This document shows, piece after piece, positions 60,493 to 64,000 of a DNA stretch of 64,000 bases. The notes beneath the pieces are model-generated. The model was not told the origin of the DNA and did not search any database. It was given only the letters and a program-made list of their open reading frames with translations. The number at the start of each line of letters is the position of its first letter. The first letter of the stretch is position 1. The stretch comes from Chitinophaga arvensicola (GTDB lineage Bacteria; Bacteroidota; Bacteroidia; Chitinophagales; Chitinophagaceae). Location: the NCBI RefSeq assembly GCF_900110835.1, contig NZ_FOJG01000001.1:3193499-3257498 (forward strand), written 5' to 3'. A program made the translations under genes and the position numbers.

Positions 60493-61884
60493 ATGATCAT
60501 GAAAAAATTAACAATATATCCGTTGCTCGGTCTTTTATTACTGACCGGGGGCTGCAAAAAATTTCTTGACGTAACACCGAAGGGAAAATTCCTGCCCACC
60601 ACCGTTGCCGACTACGAGTTGTTTATGAACGACCTGTTGCAGGCTGACGCCGGGTTTGCCAATATCGAGTACATGGGGGATGATCTCTCCTTTACCGATG
60701 ACCAGGTTACTTCCGGTGGGGATACCCGCAGGGTAAAAAGTTATCTCTGGCTGAAAGAGGTCTATAAAGATTTGGAAGACGATGCGGAGTGGACCCGCAT
60801 GTACAACAACATCTACAACTGTAATCTGGTACTCCAGAATATTGAAACGGCCACTGGTGGTGCGCCATCAGATGTGGGACGTATCTCCGCAGAAGCCCGT
60901 ATTCAACGTGCGTACAATTATTTTCACCTGGCCATGTTGTTTGGCAAAGACTATGATGCGGCTACCGCTGCTACAGATCTGGCCGTGCCCATGCCATTGA
61001 TCCCTGACCTGGAAGCAAAATCAAAACGTGCTACCGTTAAAGAAGTATATGACCAGGTATTTACAGATCTGAATACGGCGTTAGCCACACCGGGGCTGCC
61101 CGACTTTGGTCGTAACTACGTGCATCCGGGTAAAGTAGCGGCCTACGCACTGCTGTCGAGAATTCACCTGTACATGGGCAACTATGAACAGGCGCAGAAA
61201 TGGGCAGATGCGGCATTGGCCATGAAAAGTACCCTGGTGGATTATAACACCTTCAGCTTTATTCTGCCATCGAAGCCATTTAATGGGGTAAATAATAAGC
61301 CTACGGCAGATGTAAATCCGGAAAACCTGTTTACTAAAACAAACAGTGCTTCCAATGCAGTGACCACCTTCATGATCAGCCCTGAGTTGTTCCAGCTTCT
61401 TGGTGAGAAGGATCTGCGCTATGTATATACCTTTACGCGAATTGAAAGATCCGGTCTTCCTACCACTAACCCTTACCCGATCTACTTTGCCAATATGTTA
61501 AACTACAGCATCGGCGTACCGGAAATGATGCTCATCAAAGCAGAATGCCTGGCCCGCAGTGGTAAAAAAGACGATGCACTGAATCTGCTGAATACCCTGC
61601 GTAAACAACGTTTCAAGCCAGCCGACTATACGGATCTTACCGCAACAGATGCAGATGCCGCACTGGCACTGGTGATGACGGAAAGAAGAAAGGAACTGCT
61701 GTATCATGGACTTCGCTGGTTCGACCTGAAAAGGCTCAACCGCGATCCAAGGTTCAAAAAAGACCTGACCCGGACCTATAAAGGACAACTATATACGCTT
61801 CCTGCAAATAGTCAATGGTACCTGCTGGAAATAGCGCCAAAGATCATCTCCATCAATCCGGCTATTATACAGAATCCGAGATAA
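60493..61884 (+). CDS. SusD/RagB substrate-binding lipoprotein, locus 3
   Basis: Lipoprotein of 463 aa, shorter than SusD1 and SusD2. Signal peptide with lipobox Cys21 (LLLLTGGCKKFLDVTPKG). SusD helices are at about 60-220 (ARIQRAYNYFHLAMLFGKDY, LLSRIHLYMGNYEQA), and the C-terminal signature is MTERRKELLYHGLRWFDLKR. It ends ISINPAIIQNPR. It starts four bases after SusC3. ATG 60499 is an alternative start two codons later. A hairpin lies between it and the TlpA gene. Confidence 0.95.
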   Translation: MIMKKLTIYPLLGLLLLTGGCKKFLDVTPKGKFLPTTVADYELFMNDLLQADAGFANIEYMGDDLSFTDDQVTSGGDTRRVKSYLWLKEVYKDLEDDAEWTRMYNNIYNCNLVLQNIETATGGAPSDVGRISAEARIQRAYNYFHLAMLFGKDYDAATAATDLAVPMPLIPDLEAKSKRATVKEVYDQVFTDLNTALATPGLPDFGRNYVHPGKVAAYALLSRIHLYMGNYEQAQKWADAALAMKSTLVDYNTFSFILPSKPFNGVNNKPTADVNPENLFTKTNSASNAVTTFMISPELFQLLGEKDLRYVYTFTRIERSGLPTTNPYPIYFANMLNYSIGVPEMMLIKAECLARSGKKDDALNLLNTLRKQRFKPADYTDLTATDADAALALVMTERRKELLYHGLRWFDLKRLNRDPRFKKDLTRTYKGQLYTLPANSQWYLLEIAPKIISINPAIIQNPR

Positions 61885-61902
61885 TCCAATTACGAATCTG
61901 CT

Positions 61903-61924
61903 GGCCTTTCGGAAACGAATGGCC
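61903..61924 (+). terminator. Intra-locus stem-loop between SusD3 and TlpA
   Basis: GGCCTTTCG (61903-61911) pairs with CGAATGGCC (61916-61924) with one mismatch and a GAAA tetraloop. There is no T-run, so it more likely stabilises the SusCD message end or attenuates weakly. Confidence 0.4.
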
Positions 61925-61947
61925 GGTTGCTTTAAAACCACCTGCGA

Positions 61948-63006
61948 ATGAAACATCTTTTCTTCCTGATAGGTAGCGCGGCATTGCCTGCATTGACACA
62001 GGCACAGCAACTGACCTTTTCTTCCGCGCTTCATCAGTCGTCCGAAAAAGTAAGCATCTACCGCGAATGGCCTACCCGCCAGTTACAGGATACCCTACAT
62101 TTAAGCGGCAATGCTTTTCAGTATACCCTGCCTGCTGGTGCTCCGGCCGTATATTCCGTACACCTGCGTAAACCATTTGTAGATGCAGTCATACTGGCTG
62201 GTGAAGGCCCAGTTACCATCAGTGTCACAAAAGATACACAGGTAGTAGTAAAAGGAGGCGTGTTGCAGCAGCGCTGGAAAGATTTTGAACAAGCCGTTGC
62301 TCCGGACGAAAAGCTGTGGAATGAATGGGGCCGCAAATACGAACGCGGCGCTAATCTCGATGAGAAACTGAAAGCCAATAAAGAAAGTAATCGTTACGCG
62401 GAAAAAGTACAACACGCACGACTGCAATTCACCGTATTGAATGCAGATAACCTGCTGGGCGCATGGATGGGATACTACTATGCATTCGCCTGGTCGCCGG
62501 CTAACCTGCAACAACTTTTGCCCGCTTTCCGGAAACAGACTTTCGCCAAAGCCACCTTTGATAAACTGCAGGAAAAGCAGCAGGAAGCAGATAAATATAA
62601 CCTGACCGGGAAAAAAGCGCCGGCCTTTGAATTGCCTGCGATAGATGGTAAATCCGTGTCGTTGCAGCAGCTGATGAAGGACCACGACTATGTATTACTG
62701 GATGTATGGGCTTCCTGGTGTACCCCCTGCCGCGCTACCAACCGTAAACTGGCGCCATTGCACGAAAAGCTCAGCAAAAAGGGAATTGCCTTTGTATCTG
62801 TCTCCGTAGATGAAAAAAAGGACCTGTGGGAAAAAGCAGTAGCAGCAGACAAGATCCCCTGGACACAACTGCGCACCAGTGAAGGCATGAAAGGCGAGTT
62901 TGTACAGCAATATAAAGTACAATCACTTCCCGCTACTTTTCTCATCGATAAAACAGGCACTATCATCCGGCAACATATTGAAATAGCCGACCTGGAAAAA
63001 TTATAG
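61948..63006 (+). CDS. TlpA-family thioredoxin protein, locus 3
   Basis: Exported thioredoxin-fold protein of 352 aa. A signal peptide (ends LPALTQAQ) and a DUF4369-like beta domain (about 20-115) lead to a helical region and a C-terminal TlpA domain (about 220-352). The redox site is DVWASWCTPCRATN with Cys258 and Cys261, the canonical CxPC form, with cis-Pro in SLPATFLIDKTG. It follows SusD3 by 63 bp and precedes the amidohydrolase by four bases. It probably keeps periplasmic thiols reduced for the locus; TlpA genes often accompany such SusCD pairs. Confidence 0.92.
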   Translation: MKHLFFLIGSAALPALTQAQQLTFSSALHQSSEKVSIYREWPTRQLQDTLHLSGNAFQYTLPAGAPAVYSVHLRKPFVDAVILAGEGPVTISVTKDTQVVVKGGVLQQRWKDFEQAVAPDEKLWNEWGRKYERGANLDEKLKANKESNRYAEKVQHARLQFTVLNADNLLGAWMGYYYAFAWSPANLQQLLPAFRKQTFAKATFDKLQEKQQEADKYNLTGKKAPAFELPAIDGKSVSLQQLMKDHDYVLLDVWASWCTPCRATNRKLAPLHEKLSKKGIAFVSVSVDEKKDLWEKAVAADKIPWTQLRTSEGMKGEFVQQYKVQSLPATFLIDKTGTIIRQHIEIADLEKL

Positions 63007-63010
63007 TTTT

Positions 63011-64000
63011 ATGAGATCATATGTACTGTTGGCGCTCGGGCTCTTTTTCCTCGGGCAGGAAAGCTACGCACAGCTGCTACTGAAAAATGCCACTATCATC
63101 AATGGGGATGCCGCCATTAAGCCCCGTAAAGGGTCTCTGCTGATCCGTGGAGAAAAGATTGTACAAATAATAGATGATCCGGCCGCCATCCCGGCCGGTG
63201 TAACCCGTGTGATTGACTGTACCGGGAAGTTTATTACGCCCGGTTTAATGGACGCGCATGTACACCTGGCTACGGTAGACATGAACCGGCAAAAGCGGAT
63301 GCATGCCAAAACAGACAGCATCCTGGAAAACATGCTGCGGCATGGCATTACTTCTGTAAGAGACATGGCCGGCGATGCCATTTTCCTGGCAGAATACAAA
63401 CGCGCAATTGCTACCGGTCAACTGACCGGCCCGGATATTTTTTATGCCGCGCAGTTTGCAGGCCCGGGATATTTCGCCATGATGAAAGGCAGTTCCCGTG
63501 CAGATGATGATCTGGGTACTACTCCCTGGTATTGCGCCATTACTCCTCAAACCAATATTGCCCTGGCTGTTGCCGCCGCAAAAGGCGCCGGCGCCAGCGG
63601 GATTAAAATATACGCAGACCTGACAAAGGAACAGATTGCCGCGATTACCCGCGAAGCACACGCACGGGGACTCCAGGCATGGAGTCACGGCACCGTATTT
63701 CCTGCTAAACCGATGGATGGCGTAGCAGCGGGTGTGAACAGTTTGTCGCATGCCGGCGATTTTGCTTTTCAGCAGCTGAAAGGAGATACCCTTGCTCTTC
63801 ACGGCGCCTGGGCGCAACTCTACAGCAAAAGCTTTGTGTTTGATACTACGGTGCAGGTACAATTGCTGAAAGCTATGCAGCAACGCGGTATTTTCCTGGA
63901 TCCCACGATATTTCACGCCAGCAACAATAAATTGTACAATGCTTTTACGGTTACGCGCATCGCTCACCGGCTGGGTGTGAAGATAGTTACCGGCACCGAC
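63011..64000 (+). CDS. Secreted metal-dependent amidohydrolase (3'-partial)
   Basis: Amidohydrolase-superfamily enzyme, cut by the window end after 330 codons. Signal peptide (LLALGLFFLGQESYAQ), an N-terminal beta cap (NATIINGDAAIKPRKGSLLI) and the TIM barrel. All metal ligands reached are intact: His83 and His85 in GLMDAHVHL, Lys199 in GIKIYADL, His226 in AWSHGT, His247 in SLSHAGDF, and Asp330 in TGTD at the very edge. The pattern fits the imidazolonepropionase/prolidase-like branch that cleaves cyclic amides or Xaa-Pro-type peptides. It starts four bases after the TlpA stop and is probably the catalytic partner of SusCD3. The substrate is unknown. Confidence 0.9.
   Translation, partial: MRSYVLLALGLFFLGQESYAQLLLKNATIINGDAAIKPRKGSLLIRGEKIVQIIDDPAAIPAGVTRVIDCTGKFITPGLMDAHVHLATVDMNRQKRMHAKTDSILENMLRHGITSVRDMAGDAIFLAEYKRAIATGQLTGPDIFYAAQFAGPGYFAMMKGSSRADDDLGTTPWYCAITPQTNIALAVAAAKGAGASGIKIYADLTKEQIAAITREAHARGLQAWSHGTVFPAKPMDGVAAGVNSLSHAGDFAFQQLKGDTLALHGAWAQLYSKSFVFDTTVQVQLLKAMQQRGIFLDPTIFHASNNKLYNAFTVTRIAHRLGVKIVTGTD

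Noticed and set aside
1..64000. tRNA, rRNA, CRISPR array, insertion sequence or prophage
   Set aside because: No clover-leaf with GGTTC-type T-arm, no spaced direct repeats with unique spacers, no transposase, integrase or phage structural motif was seen on reading.

Overview
The window looks like chromosomal DNA of a Bacteroidota bacterium, most likely a Chitinophaga-type member of the Chitinophagaceae. This is inferred from gene content, not from any search. The signs are three SusC/SusD outer-membrane pairs, three sets of ECF sigma factor plus FecR anti-sigma factor, a subtilase with a C-terminal T9SS sorting domain, TlpA-type thioredoxin proteins, a periplasmic-propeller histidine kinase, and several promoters whose -7 element fits the Bacteroidota TAnnTTTG form. 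I saw no rRNA, tRNA, CRISPR array, insertion sequence or prophage. About 90% of the window is coding, and most genes are on the + strand.

Layout. 1-6 kb: the 3' part of a secreted subtilase, a MacB/FtsX-type permease and a convergent membrane histidine kinase. 6.3-14.5 kb: first nutrient locus, ECF sigma - FecR - SusC - SusD - GH76 endo-mannanase lipoprotein, which suggests alpha-1,6-mannan use. 14.6-23 kb: an SH3-like secreted protein, then a second sigma/SusCD locus in which the sigma gene and the fecR gene are separated by a Crp/Fnr regulator, a RidA-like gene and a 17-bp perfect terminator hairpin. 23-29.7 kb: small metabolic and regulatory genes, including a DeoR/Nudix divergent pair and a TetR - 72-aa protein - MFS unit, each with clear operator repeats. 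29.7-35.3 kb: an OMP_b-brl_3-type receptor, a GlxA-type regulator, a CheY-like receiver, a secreted sorbosone-dehydrogenase-like enzyme and YjbQ. 35.3-39 kb: a probable DNA-damage locus, with an Ada-like zinc domain and a 2OG-Fe(II) nucleic-acid oxygenase on the - strand and a short UvrA paralogue diverging from them. 39-44 kb: a phosphoesterase, an LCMT-like methyltransferase, a hybrid kinase and a TlpA protein. 44.4-49.3 kb: TonB receptor - DUF4374 - PepSY operon, probably iron or siderophore uptake, behind a long structured leader. 49.5-54.8 kb: an NTF2-like protein, an EamA transporter and a propeller histidine kinase with its LuxR-type response regulator. 55.3-64 kb: third complete sigma - FecR - SusC - SusD locus, followed by a TlpA protein and an amidohydrolase cut by the window end.

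How the parts work together. All three SusC proteins carry an N-terminal STN domain, so each probably signals substrate arrival through its FecR to its ECF sigma factor. Terminator-like hairpins sit inside or at the edge of several of these loci (after sigma 1, between SusD1 and GH76, before FecR2, between FecR2 and SusC2, between SusD3 and TlpA) and may set the ratio of receptor to downstream enzyme.

The most notable signals are the Ada-like/oxygenase/short-UvrA locus, four phased 10-bp operator repeats between the DeoR and Nudix genes, the paired TetR operators, a perfect TGTGA-N6-TCACA site directly behind a Crp-like gene whose recognition helix keeps the R-E-x3-R pattern, a 17-bp repeat at the 3' ends of both genes of the propeller two-component system that recurs at the iron-receptor promoter, and the structured leader of that receptor.
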